From Agromyces italicus DSM 16388 (GTDB lineage Bacteria; Actinomycetota; Actinomycetes; Actinomycetales; Microbacteriaceae): a stretch of 64,000 nucleotides of DNA. The stretch spans positions 1 through 64,000 of the forward strand of contig NZ_ATXF01000008.1 in assembly GCF_000421545.1 (NCBI RefSeq), read 5' to 3'. Under the pieces are notes generated by a model, which was not told the origin of the DNA, did no database searches, and worked only from the letters and a program-made list of their open reading frames with translations. Positions 39,491-48,125 of this stretch are shown here, in pieces. The position numbers and the translations under genes were made by a program. Numbering within the stretch: the first letter of the stretch is position 1; every line of letters starts with the position of its first letter.

Positions 39491-40314
39491 GCGGGCTCCC
39501 GGAGCGCGTCGACGACCCCGGTGGCGATCGCGACGGCGTGCGCCGACGCGGGGCAGCGGCGCACGCCCGCGCCGAAGGCGAGCAGGCGCGGCGGCGCGCC
39601 CGGTGCGGCATCGCGGTCGGGGCCGTCGAGTCGGAGTTCGACGAGGCGATCGGCGTCGTGGGGTGCCGGCGCTTGGTCGGACGGCGTCGAGCGCTCGTCC
39701 GACGACGCGACCCTCCGGGTGGCGGTGACCGGCGGGGTGTCGCGGAGCGCGGCGTCGATCAGCTCCGCGGTCGTCGCATCGGTCGCCGCGACCGCTCGGC
39801 GAAGCACTGAGGTGATGAGTCCGTTCGTCGCGGCGTGGGCCTGTACGAGCAGCTGCGCGTCGAGCTCGGGGCGGCATGCTGATGCGCTCGCACCGACCAG
39901 CCGCTCCGCAGCCACGTCCACGCGGGATTCATCGGCGACGTCGACGATCCCGGACGCGTAGGGCCCGGCGAGCATCGCAGCGTTCTCGGGCGCCGACTCC
40001 GGGTTCGCTACGCCCAGCGCAGCTGCGAGGGTCCTGACCGGGATCCGCCGTGAGATCTCCGAAGGGTCTACTCCTGCGGCGAGTGCCTCCCGCGCCAGTG
40101 CGCCTGCGTCGAGCGCGAGCCGCGCGGGATCGAGCTCGGCGAGGCGTGCTTCGAGCACGGCACGGCGCTCGTCGTGCGCGGGGCCGTTGACGAATCGGGA
40201 TGCCTCGTTCCGCAGCCGCTCGAACGGGCTCGTGCCGGGCGCGGCCTCGGGAACGCGCCAGTCCGGGTCGTCGAGGATTCGGGCGACGTCGGACCGATCG
40301 TGGATCACTGGCAT
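39484..40314 (-). CDS. Short, degenerate cytochrome P450-like protein
   Basis: The 276-residue protein aligns to the P450 C-terminal half: LLVQAHAATNGLITSVLRRA (I helix), LRDTPPVTATRRVA (K helix and strand), and LLAFGAGVRRCPASAHAVAIA (heme loop with the Cys). Normal P450s have about 400 residues and a Glu in ExxR, which here reads AALR. The final Gly of the CxG motif is Ala. It may bind heme without normal oxygenase chemistry. TAGCAT six bases before ATG marks a leaderless promoter. Confidence 0.7.
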   Translation of the reverse strand: MPVIHDRSDVARILDDPDWRVPEAAPGTSPFERLRNEASRFVNGPAHDERRAVLEARLAELDPARLALDAGALAREALAAGVDPSEISRRIPVRTLAAALGVANPESAPENAAMLAGPYASGIVDVADESRVDVAAERLVGASASACRPELDAQLLVQAHAATNGLITSVLRRAVAATDATTAELIDAALRDTPPVTATRRVASSDERSTPSDQAPAPHDADRLVELRLDGPDRDAAPGAPPRLLAFGAGVRRCPASAHAVAIATGVVDALREPAC

Positions 40315-40378
40315 GCTCCGATGCTATGACGCGGGCCCTTCGCCGCGCATCGAAGTGTCCTCGTCGTATGGTGTCTGC

Positions 40379-41050
40379 ATGGACGGTGATGCCGATCTCT
40401 CACTCCCAGCCCGCTTGATGGGCGAACCGGCGCGCGCGGCGATGCTCGTCGCCCTGCTCGACGGTCGGGCACTCCCGGCGGGCGAGCTCGCAGCGGTCGC
40501 GCGGGTGTCGGCGGCGACGGCGAGCGCCCATCTCGCGAAACTCATCGACGGAGGGCTCCTCCGCGTCCGGTCGCTCGGCCGACACCGCTACTTCGAGCTC
40601 GCCGGGCCGGAGGTCGCTGACGCCGTCGAGTCGCTGCAACGGCTCGGCCCGCGCCGGCCGGTGTCCTCGTATGCGCAGTCCGCGACCGCGCGGCGGCTGG
40701 CGGAGGCGAGGTCGTGTTACGACCACCTGGCCGGCCGGGTCGCCCTCGAACTCGCCGATCGCCTCGTCGCTGAACGGGCGATCGCGCCCCTCGAGGCGGG
40801 TGCGCATGGCGAGGTCCTCGCGACCGACGGTCCGCTCGCCCGCCGGCTGCGCCTCGAGGAGGCGCCGCCGCCGGGCCGCCGTCCCGCAGTGCGCGGGTGC
40901 CTCGACTGGACCGAGCGGCGAGCGCACCTCGCCGGAGCGCTCGGGGCGCACGTGCTGGAGGTGCTGCTCGTCGACGGCTGGGTCGCCCGGGTGCCTGGCG
41001 ACCGATCGCTGCGCGTCACCGACGGGTTCCGGGCGGTGCTCGAACGCTGA
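40379..41050 (+). CDS. ArsR-like winged-helix regulator
   Basis: The 223-residue protein has an ArsR-type DNA-binding domain (RAAMLVALLDGRALPAGELAAVARVSAATASAHLAKLIDGGLLRVRSLGRHRYFELAG) and a longer C-terminal part (about 95-223) that may sense a ligand. It is divergent from the P450-like gene with only 64 bases between, and TATGGT lies six bases before its ATG. It probably controls that pair. Confidence 0.87.
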   Translation: MDGDADLSLPARLMGEPARAAMLVALLDGRALPAGELAAVARVSAATASAHLAKLIDGGLLRVRSLGRHRYFELAGPEVADAVESLQRLGPRRPVSSYAQSATARRLAEARSCYDHLAGRVALELADRLVAERAIAPLEAGAHGEVLATDGPLARRLRLEEAPPPGRRPAVRGCLDWTERRAHLAGALGAHVLEVLLVDGWVARVPGDRSLRVTDGFRAVLER

Positions 41051-41100
41051 GTCGAGCACCGGCGCGCGCGCCCGACCGACTGCGGGGGTCGGCCCGCCGA

Positions 41101-41856
41101 TCAGATCTCGATGCCGCGCTGCCTGCGCGCCGGGTGCGGCGCCCCGTGCACCTCGCGGTGCAGGCGTTCCATCCGGGTGTCGAGTTCGGCGGCGGTGTGC
41201 GCCGCGTCCGTGAGCCCGTCCAGGAGCTCCTGCGGCACCTGACGGTCGTACTTGTAATAGATCTTGTGCTCGAGACTCGCCCAGAAGTCCATGGCGATCG
41301 TGCGGATCTGCACCTCGACCGCGACCGGGTGCGGACCCGTCGAGAGGAACACGGGCACCTCGACGATGACGTGCAGGCTCTGGTAGCCGTTCGGCTTCGG
41401 ATCCTTGATGTAGTCCTTGACCTTGAGCACGCGGATGTCGCGCTGCGCGGTGAGCAGCTCGAAGATGCGGTAGGCGTCGGAGACGAAGCTGCAGGTGACC
41501 CGCACCCCGGCGATATCGGTCACGGTCTCGCGGATCGTGTCGAAGCTCGGCTCGACGCCCTTGCGGGCCATCTTCTCGATCACGCTGTCGAGGCTCTTCA
41601 ATCGGCTCGAGATGTGCTCGATCGGGTTGTAGTCGTGCGTCTGGCTGAACTCCTCCCGCAGGATGGAGAGCTTCGTGATCACCTCGTCCATGCCGAACTT
41701 GTAGCGCAGCATGAAGCGCTCCGTCTCGTCGCGGAGGGCGCGCATCTCGTCGAGCGTCTGCCCGTCGATCGTCTCGAGCGTGCGTTGTGCACGTGCGGTC
41801 AGCATGGTGGGCGTGTCGGGATGCCTCGTGGGACGAGTGCCATCGAGCGGAGTCAC
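41101..41856 (-). CDS. Small alarmone (ppGpp) synthetase, RelQ/YjbM type
   Basis: The roughly 251-residue protein has only the RelA/SpoT synthetase domain: ISSRLKSLDSVIEKMARKG, DIAGVRVTCSFVSDAYRIFELL, KDYIKDPKPNGYQSLHVIVEVPV and VEVQIRTIAMDFWASLEHKIYYKYD. No hydrolase or TGS/ACT domains are present. It would make (p)ppGpp or pGpp. GTG 41856 is preferred because TACGGT lies seven bases before it; GTG 41865 would add three residues. Confidence 0.9.
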   Translation of the reverse strand: MTPLDGTRPTRHPDTPTMLTARAQRTLETIDGQTLDEMRALRDETERFMLRYKFGMDEVITKLSILREEFSQTHDYNPIEHISSRLKSLDSVIEKMARKGVEPSFDTIRETVTDIAGVRVTCSFVSDAYRIFELLTAQRDIRVLKVKDYIKDPKPNGYQSLHVIVEVPVFLSTGPHPVAVEVQIRTIAMDFWASLEHKIYYKYDRQVPQELLDGLTDAAHTAAELDTRMERLHREVHGAPHPARRQRGIEI

Positions 41857-41952
41857 CTGCCACACCGTATGCGGTGAAACTCTGCGTTCCCTTTGATTCT
41901 CCGCGGCGTTCGCCCGGAGCGGAGCGCGGGAACCTGCCGGGGCGAGTGCTGC

Positions 41953-42369
41953 TCAGCTCACGGCGTCGACGTACCGCCACCGTCCGTCGGTCCGGTCGAA
42001 ACGACTCACCTCGCGCTGCTCGCCTCGCTCGCCGTCATGGCGGTAGTACGCCGCGAACTCGACGATCCCGTCATGGTCGAGCGGCCCCCCGCGCTCGATG
42101 CGCATGATGTCGAGCCGGTACCAGCGGATCGACGGGTCGAGCTCGAGGTCGGCGGGCCGAGTCGACGGATGCCACGTGCTGAGCAGGTAGTCCGCGTCGC
42201 CGGTCACGAACGCGGTGTAGCGAGAGCGCATCAGCTGGACCGCGGTCGGCGCGGGGGACTCGCCGGCGAGGTGTCGGCGGCAGCACTCGCCGAAACTCAG
42301 GCCGCTGAGGCACGGGCAGCGTTCGCCCGGGTCGGGAGCGGGGAAACGAGTGGGGACTGCCTCCGGCAT
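41953..42369 (-). CDS. YchJ-family (UPF0225) SEC-C motif protein
   Basis: The 138-residue protein opens with a zinc-binding SEC-C-like motif CPCLSGLSFGECCRRHL, followed by an NTF2-like domain (AVQLMRSRYTAFVTGDADYLLSTWHPSTRP, EFAAYYRHDG, EVSRFDRTDGRWRYVD). This layout is the YchJ family, whose function is unknown. Confidence 0.88.
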   Translation of the reverse strand: MPEAVPTRFPAPDPGERCPCLSGLSFGECCRRHLAGESPAPTAVQLMRSRYTAFVTGDADYLLSTWHPSTRPADLELDPSIRWYRLDIMRIERGGPLDHDGIVEFAAYYRHDGERGEQREVSRFDRTDGRWRYVDAVS

Positions 42370-42424
42370 CCACCCAGTATCGCGTGCGCGGCCGCGCGCT
42401 CGCCGCAGGCCGCCCATGAACCGC

Positions 42425-42513
42425 ACAGGCAGAACTGAGGATCTGTTCAGATTCGACGGGCAGAGTGTCTGACTTGTGCCGTGCTCGGGGCCGTTCCCCT
42501 GACCGAAAGCCAG
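42425..42513 (+). promoter_or_regulatory. Leader B: conserved 5' element of transglycosylase gene 2
   Basis: This is the counterpart of the 33991-34084 element: ACAGG-AGAA-TGAGG then CAGA and GGCAGA at fixed spacing, and a downstream GACCGAAAGCCAG block (42501-42513), 23 bases before the ATG. Confidence 0.45.
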
Positions 42514-42535
42514 ATGCCGAGCAGCTTCAGAACTC

Positions 42536-43372
42536 ATGCGAAACCAGACTTCCCCCACCTCAGACACCTCCGCAGCCGAACTCCCCGAGCACGCCCGCCG
42601 CACGAACCGTCGTCGCCGCGCCACTCGCCGCCGACTGCTCGCCGCCGGCGCCGTCGCCGGGATCGCGCTGATCGTCGGCACCGGATTCACGGTCCAGTCG
42701 GCGGTCGCCACTCAGGCGAGCATCGACGCGACCACCGCCCTCACCGAGGGGAGCGGGGTGCATTCCGAGCAGCTCGGCGCCTACAGCGCGATCGCCGAGG
42801 CGCGCACCCGAGCCGATGCCGAGGACACGATCTCCGCGGCGAACGCGACACTGGCGGCCGTCGACGGCAAGGCGGACACCGCGGGCCTCGCCGCGTCCGT
42901 GGCCTCCCTCGGCGACTACGAGGTGCTCGGCGTCGACGAGATCGTCGACCTCGCCAAGCAGACGCGAGCCGAGGCCGCGAAGGCGGCCGCAGCGGCCGAC
43001 GAGTACGACCGGGCCCAGGCGGCGAAGGCGAAGCAGGCGGCCGAGGCGCTCGCGCGGGCAAACACGCCCGACGGCGCGAAGGCCATCGCCCGCGAGATGG
43101 CGGCGTCGAAGTACGGCTGGGGCGATGGCGAGTTCCAGTGCCTCGTGCAGCTGTGGCAGAAGGAGTCGGGCTGGTCGTACACCGCCTACAACGCCTCGAG
43201 CGGCGCAACGGGCATCCCCCAGTCGCTTCCCGGCAGCAAGATGGCGAGCGCCGGCGCCGACTGGCAGACCAATGCCGCCACCCAGGTCGCCTGGGGCCTC
43301 GACTACATCGCGCGCGGCTACGGCAGCCCGTGCGGCGCGTGGGGGCACTCGCAGTCCGTCAACTGGTACTGA
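42536..43372 (+). CDS. Secreted lytic transglycosylase-like protein (paralogue 2)
   Basis: The 278-residue protein matches the product at 34122 in layout: basic start, export helix (about 34-58), alanine-rich coiled-coil, and a lysozyme-like domain with CLVQLWQKESGWSYTAYNASSGATGIPQSLPGSKM, Glu of KESGW being the likely catalytic acid. Both end in a similar GSPCGAWxHSxSxxWY motif. The two probably arose by duplication and share a leader element. Confidence 0.86.
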   Translation: MRNQTSPTSDTSAAELPEHARRTNRRRRATRRRLLAAGAVAGIALIVGTGFTVQSAVATQASIDATTALTEGSGVHSEQLGAYSAIAEARTRADAEDTISAANATLAAVDGKADTAGLAASVASLGDYEVLGVDEIVDLAKQTRAEAAKAAAAADEYDRAQAAKAKQAAEALARANTPDGAKAIAREMAASKYGWGDGEFQCLVQLWQKESGWSYTAYNASSGATGIPQSLPGSKMASAGADWQTNAATQVAWGLDYIARGYGSPCGAWGHSQSVNWY

Positions 43373-43378
43373 GCTCGA

Positions 43379-43672
43379 TCAGTCGAGCCTGGGATCGAGC
43401 AGCACCCGCCGCTCGGGGTGACGATCGAACCACTCGCCCACGTACCAGCAGCTCGGCACGATGTGCCGGTCGGAGTTCGCCTCGACATCGTCGACCGCGA
43501 ACCGCACGACCTCGGCCGCGAGCCCGCCGCCGCGGTAGCTCGGGTTCGTGAATGTCCGGGTGAAGGCGACGGCATCGCCGAGCACCCGGTAGTCGAGCAC
43601 GCTCGCGACCGTGCCGCCGATGCGGAGCACGTATCGACGGGCATCGGGTTCGTGGCTGAGTTCCTGCTGCAC
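43379..43672 (-). CDS. Small GNAT-type N-acetyltransferase
   Basis: The 97-residue protein has the minimal GNAT fold of the YjdJ type: YVLRIGGTVASVLDYRVLGDAVAFTRTFTNPSYRGGGLAAEVVRFAVDDVEANSDRHIVPSCWYVGEWFDRHPE. The YRGGGLA loop binds acetyl-CoA. It ends against the transglycosylase stop. Confidence 0.87.
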   Translation of the reverse strand: MQQELSHEPDARRYVLRIGGTVASVLDYRVLGDAVAFTRTFTNPSYRGGGLAAEVVRFAVDDVEANSDRHIVPSCWYVGEWFDRHPERRVLLDPRLD

Positions 43673-43736
43673 GACTTCAGGCTACGCCTGGCGCACGCGC
43701 CCGCTGCCGCTCCGCGTCGACGGACGAGGAGGGGAG

Positions 43737-44108
43737 TCACCGGCCGCGGAGTCGCTCGAGGTCACGCCGCTCGCGCTTGGTCGGACGACCCGCGCCGCGA
43801 TCGCGCGCGACGACCGCCGCAGTCTCCTCGCGCGGGGGAGGAGCGGGCGTGCGGTCCTCGGCGGCTTCGGCCGCCAGCGTCGCCGAGACGCGCTTGGCGA
43901 TCGTGCGCCGCACCACGAGCCGCTGGTCGAATCCGGCGATCCGCACCCGGACCTCGTCGCCGGGTCGCACCGGCTGCGCCGCCTTCACCCGGTCGCCGTT
44001 GACCCGCACATGCCCGGCTCGGCATGCCGCCGTCGCGGCCGACCGGGTCTTGAAGCGTCGAACCGCCCACAGCCAGGCGTCGATGCGCACCGGAGCCTGT
44101 TCGTCCAT
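43737..44108 (-). CDS. S4-domain RNA-binding protein, Hsp15-like
   Basis: The 123-residue protein has an S4 domain (RIDAWLWAVRRFKTRSAATAACRAGHVRVNGDRVKAAQPVRPGDEVRVR, residues 8-56) and a basic tail ending RPTKRERRDLERLRGR. This is the Hsp15/HslR type, which rescues stalled 50S subunits carrying nascent chains in E. coli. Confidence 0.9.
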   Translation of the reverse strand: MDEQAPVRIDAWLWAVRRFKTRSAATAACRAGHVRVNGDRVKAAQPVRPGDEVRVRIAGFDQRLVVRRTIAKRVSATLAAEAAEDRTPAPPPREETAAVVARDRGAGRPTKRERRDLERLRGR

Positions 44109-44163
44109 GTGCCAAGCCTACGACCGCGACGACGCAGGGCGGCGGGTGCGTCATGCTGGAGTC

Positions 44164-44640
44164 ATGGTGGGAGCGAGCGGCGACGCCTGGGTCGAGGGCC
44201 CCGGCGGGGAGCGGTATTGGGGTCGATTCGGTGCGGCAGGGCTGCTCGCGCTCAGTCCGGCCGCGGAGGTCCTGCTGCAGCATCGCGCCGTGTGGAGTCA
44301 TTTCGGTGGCACCTGGGGACTTCCCGGCGGTGCCAGGCACGAAGGGGAGTCGGCGGTCGATGCCGCCGTGCGCGAGGCTCGCGAAGAGGCGGGGGTTCCC
44401 CCGGAATCGCTCGCGGTGCGCTTCACGAGCACGCTCGACCTCGGGTACTGGTCGTACACGACGGTCGTCGCCGATGCCCTCGTGCGGTTCGCGCCGGTGG
44501 TGAGCGACCCCGAGAGCATCGAGCTGCGCTGGATCCCGGTCGACGAGGTCGAGGGGATGCCGCTGCATCCGAGATTCGCCGAGGCCTGGCCCCGACTGGC
44601 CGAACGGTTGCGGCGACGAGGCATCCCCGCCGACGGATAG
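44164..44640 (+). CDS. NUDIX hydrolase
   Basis: The 158-residue protein carries a standard NUDIX box: GGARHEGESAVDAAVREAREEAGV (about 57-80). The preceding WGLPGG fits MutT-like members. Substrate unknown. The stop codon lies inside the TAGGAT promoter box of the next gene. Confidence 0.88.
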   Translation: MVGASGDAWVEGPGGERYWGRFGAAGLLALSPAAEVLLQHRAVWSHFGGTWGLPGGARHEGESAVDAAVREAREEAGVPPESLAVRFTSTLDLGYWSYTTVVADALVRFAPVVSDPESIELRWIPVDEVEGMPLHPRFAEAWPRLAERLRRRGIPADG

Positions 44641-44650
44641 GATCGACAGC

Positions 44651-45274
44651 GTGGCCGGGGAACGCGCTGGGGGCGGCGGTTCGGAGATCTGGACGATCCC
44701 GAACGTGCTCAGCATGCTCAGGCTCGCGCTCGTTCCGGTGTTCCTCGTGCTCATCGTCGCCGGCGACTATGTGCTCGCCCTCGTCGTGCTCGTCGTCGCG
44801 AGCCTCACCGATCTGCTCGACGGCTACCTCGCGAGACGGCTCGATCAGGTCACCCGACTCGGCCAGCTCCTCGACCCGGCCGCCGACCGGCTGTACATCT
44901 TCGCCGCGCTCGTCGGACTCGCCGCCCAAGAGCTCGTGCCGTGGTGGATCGTCGTCGTCATCGTTGCGCGCGACGTGTACCTCCTCGCCCTCGGCGTCGT
45001 GCTCGCGAACCACGGCTTCGGCCCGCTTCCGGTGCACCAACTCGGCAAGGTCGCGACGTTCGCCCTGTTCTTCGGGCTTCCGGTGATCATGCTGGGACTC
45101 GCGTTCCCGGTGGTCGCTCCCGTGAGCGAACCGATCGGTTGGGCGATCACCCTGTGGGGCGCATTCCTCTACTGGTGGGCCGGGGTCATCTACGCCATCG
45201 AAACGGCGCGGGTGATTCGTATGCCGCGGGTGGCAGGCGACGCGCGATCCGATACGCTTGAAGAGGGAGGTTAG
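44651..45274 (+). CDS. CDP-alcohol phosphatidyltransferase
   Basis: The 207-residue membrane enzyme has the CDP-alcohol motif DGYLARRLDQVTRLGQLLDPAAD with the conserved aspartates, in a six-helix frame, preceded by IPNVLSMLRLALVPVFLVLI. It is probably a phosphatidylglycerophosphate or cardiolipin synthase. TAGGAT (44638-44643) is seven bases before GTG, a leaderless start. Confidence 0.9.
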   Translation: MAGERAGGGGSEIWTIPNVLSMLRLALVPVFLVLIVAGDYVLALVVLVVASLTDLLDGYLARRLDQVTRLGQLLDPAADRLYIFAALVGLAAQELVPWWIVVVIVARDVYLLALGVVLANHGFGPLPVHQLGKVATFALFFGLPVIMLGLAFPVVAPVSEPIGWAITLWGAFLYWWAGVIYAIETARVIRMPRVAGDARSDTLEEGG

Positions 45275-45276
45275 CC

Positions 45277-45792
45277 GTGGTTGATTCCGACAACACTCAG
45301 GCAGGCGGGGCGAGCGAGGTGCCCGAGCAGGCTCACACCTCTTCGCAACCCGTCGTCGACGGCGTCGGCGACGCGACGATCGGGTTCAGCCGTGAGGCAG
45401 CTGCGCAGCTCGGTGCGATCGACGGCGACATCACCGCCGAAGAGCACGAGGCGATCGCCGCGCTGCCATCCGGCTCGGCCTTGCTGATCGTGCGCCGTGG
45501 CCCGAACACCGGCGCCCGGTTCCTGCTCGACACCGACGTCACGGTCGTGGGCCGGCACCCCGACGCCGAGATCTTCCTCGACGATGTCACGGTGTCGCGC
45601 AAGCACGCCGAGTTCGTTCGTCATCGCACCGCCTTCGAGGTCAAAGACCTGAGCTCGCTGAACGGCACCTACTTCGACGGGGTCCGCATCGAGACGGCGC
45701 TGCTCTCCGACGGCGCCGAAGTGCAGATCGGCAAGTTCCGTCTCACGTTCTACGCTTCCCGACGCGACCTGGCTCCGGTGGCGAGCGACTAG
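45277..45792 (+). CDS. garA: FHA-domain metabolic switch protein, GarA/OdhI type
   Basis: The 171-residue protein has a C-terminal FHA domain (ARFLLDTDVTVVGRHPDAEIFLDDVTVSRKHAEFVRH...LSSLNGTYFDGVRIE...VQIGKFRLTFYAS) very close to GarA/OdhI. Before it, DATIGF holds a Thr in the position phosphorylated by PknB-type kinases. In relatives, the unphosphorylated form inhibits 2-oxoglutarate dehydrogenase. A kinase gene, pknL, is in this window at 58919. Confidence 0.9.
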   Translation: MVDSDNTQAGGASEVPEQAHTSSQPVVDGVGDATIGFSREAAAQLGAIDGDITAEEHEAIAALPSGSALLIVRRGPNTGARFLLDTDVTVVGRHPDAEIFLDDVTVSRKHAEFVRHRTAFEVKDLSSLNGTYFDGVRIETALLSDGAEVQIGKFRLTFYASRRDLAPVASD

Positions 45793-46484
45793 TGGCGAGC
45801 ACCGCTGCGTCGTCGCGCGCGAGCGGCCGGGCACCACTTCTCGGCATCGGTCAGGTCCTCGCCCGGCTTCAGCCCGAATTCCCCGAGCTGACGCCGTCGA
45901 AACTGCGGTTCCTCGAAGAACAACGACTCGTCGCCCCCGCACGGACTGCTGCGGGGTACCGCAAGTTCTCGACGGCCGACGTCGAGCGGATCACCGTGGT
46001 GCTCTCGATGCAGCGCGACCACTATCTGCCGCTCAAGGTGATTCGCAGCCACCTCGAGGCGATCGACGCAGGCGAGACCCCGGCGCTGCCCGGGGCGACG
46101 AGCGGGAGCGACTTCCTCGGCGCCACGAAGCGGTACGGCCGCGGCGAACTCATCGCCGAAGCCGGGGCGAGCACGGGCTTGCTCGACGACGCCGTCTCGG
46201 CGTCGCTGCTGCCGGCGGCCGACCACTACGGCGAGGAGGCGCTCGGAGTGCTGCGTTCCCTCGTCGCGCTGCGGGCAGTGGGTATCGAGCCCCGTCACCT
46301 GCGCGGACTGCGTGCGGCGGCCGAACGCGAGGCGGCGCTCGTCGAGCGTGCGATCGCGCCGTCCCGCCGGGCCGATGCCGCCGACAAGGCCCGTGCCGCC
46401 GAGCGCGGGCGCGAACTCGCGGGGCACCTCGCCGCGGTGCATTCGAGCGTCGTCCGGGCGACCCTCGAAGGCCGCACTCGCTGA
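45792..46484 (+). CDS. ftsR: MerR-family regulator, FtsR type
   Basis: The 230-residue protein has a MerR helix-turn-helix: GIGQVLARLQPEFPELTPSKLRFLEEQRLVAPARTAAGYRKFSTADVERI. By position after garA and sequence it matches Rv1828/FtsR, which activates ftsZ in Corynebacterium. Its GTG shares one base with the garA stop. Confidence 0.87.
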   Translation: MASTAASSRASGRAPLLGIGQVLARLQPEFPELTPSKLRFLEEQRLVAPARTAAGYRKFSTADVERITVVLSMQRDHYLPLKVIRSHLEAIDAGETPALPGATSGSDFLGATKRYGRGELIAEAGASTGLLDDAVSASLLPAADHYGEEALGVLRSLVALRAVGIEPRHLRGLRAAAEREAALVERAIAPSRRADAADKARAAERGRELAGHLAAVHSSVVRATLEGRTR

Positions 46485-46592
46485 TCGCGCGACACGCCGT
46501 GCCGATCGGCCCGATATGTTTGGCGGACGCCCCCCGCCTCGGTAGCGTGGAACTCGCGTCGTCGGGTGACGGAGCAGAAGAGGGGCGATTCG

Positions 46593-47138
46593 ATGAGTGA
46601 GACCGTGCGCTCGCGCTACGACCTCGGCCTGCTGTTCACCGACGGTATGCCCGAGCACGACGACGGCACCGGGTACCGCGGAGCCATCGCCGCCCGTGCG
46701 GCCGGAATCAGCTACCGCCAGCTCGACTACTGGGCACGTACTCAGCTCGTCGAACCCACGGTTCGCGGCGCCGCCGGGTCGGGTTCGCAGCGTCTCTACG
46801 GCTTCCGCGACATCCTTGTGCTGAAGCTCGTGAAGCGACTGCTCGACACCGGCATCTCACTTCAGCAGATCCGCACCGCAGTCACCCAGCTTCGCGAGGC
46901 CGGGGTCGAAGACCTCGCCCAGACCACGCTGATGAGCGACGGCGCGAGCGTCTACCTCTGCACCTCCGACGACGAGGTCATCGACCTTGTGAACCGCGGT
47001 CAGGGCGTCTTCGGAATCGCCGTGGGCAAGGTGCTGCGCGAGGTCGAATCGACACTCGTCGAGCTCGACACGCAGCCCGCCGATCCGATGGACGAGTTGG
47101 CCGCACGCCGCGGTGCGAAGTCCCGCAAGATCTCCTGA
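46593..47138 (+). CDS. MerR-family regulator, Rv1830 type
   Basis: The roughly 181-residue protein has AARAAGISYRQLDYWARTQLVEPTVRGAAGSGSQRLYGFRDILVLKLVKRLLDTGISLQQIRTAV, the second MerR protein of the conserved garA-MerR-MerR group. The bifunctional nuclease gene between the two in mycobacteria is absent here. A GAGGGG site precedes ATG 46593; GTG 46566 is a weaker alternative. Confidence 0.87.
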   Translation: MSETVRSRYDLGLLFTDGMPEHDDGTGYRGAIAARAAGISYRQLDYWARTQLVEPTVRGAAGSGSQRLYGFRDILVLKLVKRLLDTGISLQQIRTAVTQLREAGVEDLAQTTLMSDGASVYLCTSDDEVIDLVNRGQGVFGIAVGKVLREVESTLVELDTQPADPMDELAARRGAKSRKIS

Positions 47139-47217
47139 GCAGGGCCAGACCCGCTCATTCGTCATACGGCGTCACACTCGGCGACCGATTTTCAACCGCG
47201 CCTCGGTCGTCGGTGCG

Positions 47218-48051
47218 TCAGATCGCGTGCGACTCGATCTCGGCGGGCAGCCCGGCGAAGTCGCCGATCCGCGCCGTGCGGAGCACCCGTTCGAGCAGCT
47301 GATCGAAGTTCGCCGACATCTCTTCGGCACTCTCGCCCGGCCACATATGGAGCGGCTTCGCGGCGCCCTGCGCCTGCTGCAGGGAGGTGCGCTCGGGCAG
47401 CTGCGGTGAGAGCACCAGCGGGCCGAACATGTCTCGCAGCTCCTTGATGCGGAACTGGTGTTCGAGCGACTGCACGCGGGCACGGTTCACGATGATGCCG
47501 AGCGGCTGGAGCCTGGGGGAGAGGCCGCGGCGGATCTCCTCGATGGCGCGCAGGGCACGATCGGCCGCAGCCACCGAGAACAGGCCCGGCTCGGTGACGA
47601 CGGCCACGCGGTCGCTCGCGGCCCACGCGGTGCGGGTGAGCGCGTTGAGCGACGGGGCGCAGTCGATGAGCACGAGCTCGTAGTCGGCCTCGACGTTGGC
47701 GAGCGCCTCCTCGAGCTTCCAGATGTCGCGGATCGACGGGTGCGGCCCGTCGAAGTTGATGGCCGACGGACTGCCGATCATGACGTCGATCGTCGACTGC
47801 GGGTTCTGCCGCGACCAGCCGCTCGGGGCGATCGCCGACCGGACGATCTTCTCCTTCGGCGAGGCCAGCACGTCGGCGACGTTCAGGTGGCCGGCGACCT
47901 GGATGTCCATACCGGTCGAGACATCGGACTGCGGGTCGAGATCGACGACGAGGGTCCGGACGCCGCGGGCGAAGGCCGCCGACGCGAGTCCGAGCGTGAC
48001 GGTGGTCTTGCCGACGCCGCCTTTCAGGGAGCTGACGGAGAGAACGTGCAC
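47218..48051 (-). CDS. ParA-family ATPase
   Basis: The 277-residue protein begins [26 protein letters not shown] with the deviant Walker A, followed by LVVDLDPQSDVSTGM and YELVLIDCAPSLNALTRTA. No parB partner is adjacent, so its cargo is unknown. It is divergent from pyruvate carboxylase. This is the second of three ParA/MinD-type ATPases in the window. Confidence 0.87.
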   Translation of the reverse strand: MHVLSVSSLKGGVGKTTVTLGLASAAFARGVRTLVVDLDPQSDVSTGMDIQVAGHLNVADVLASPKEKIVRSAIAPSGWSRQNPQSTIDVMIGSPSAINFDGPHPSIRDIWKLEEALANVEADYELVLIDCAPSLNALTRTAWAASDRVAVVTEPGLFSVAAADRALRAIEEIRRGLSPRLQPLGIIVNRARVQSLEHQFRIKELRDMFGPLVLSPQLPERTSLQQAQGAAKPLHMWPGESAEEMSANFDQLLERVLRTARIGDFAGLPAEIESHAI

Positions 48052-48125
48052 GACCGATACGTTACCTTTACTACTCGGGCGATACCTAAACGTTCGCTGT
48101 GCGGATTCGGTTCGGAAAGGCTTGC

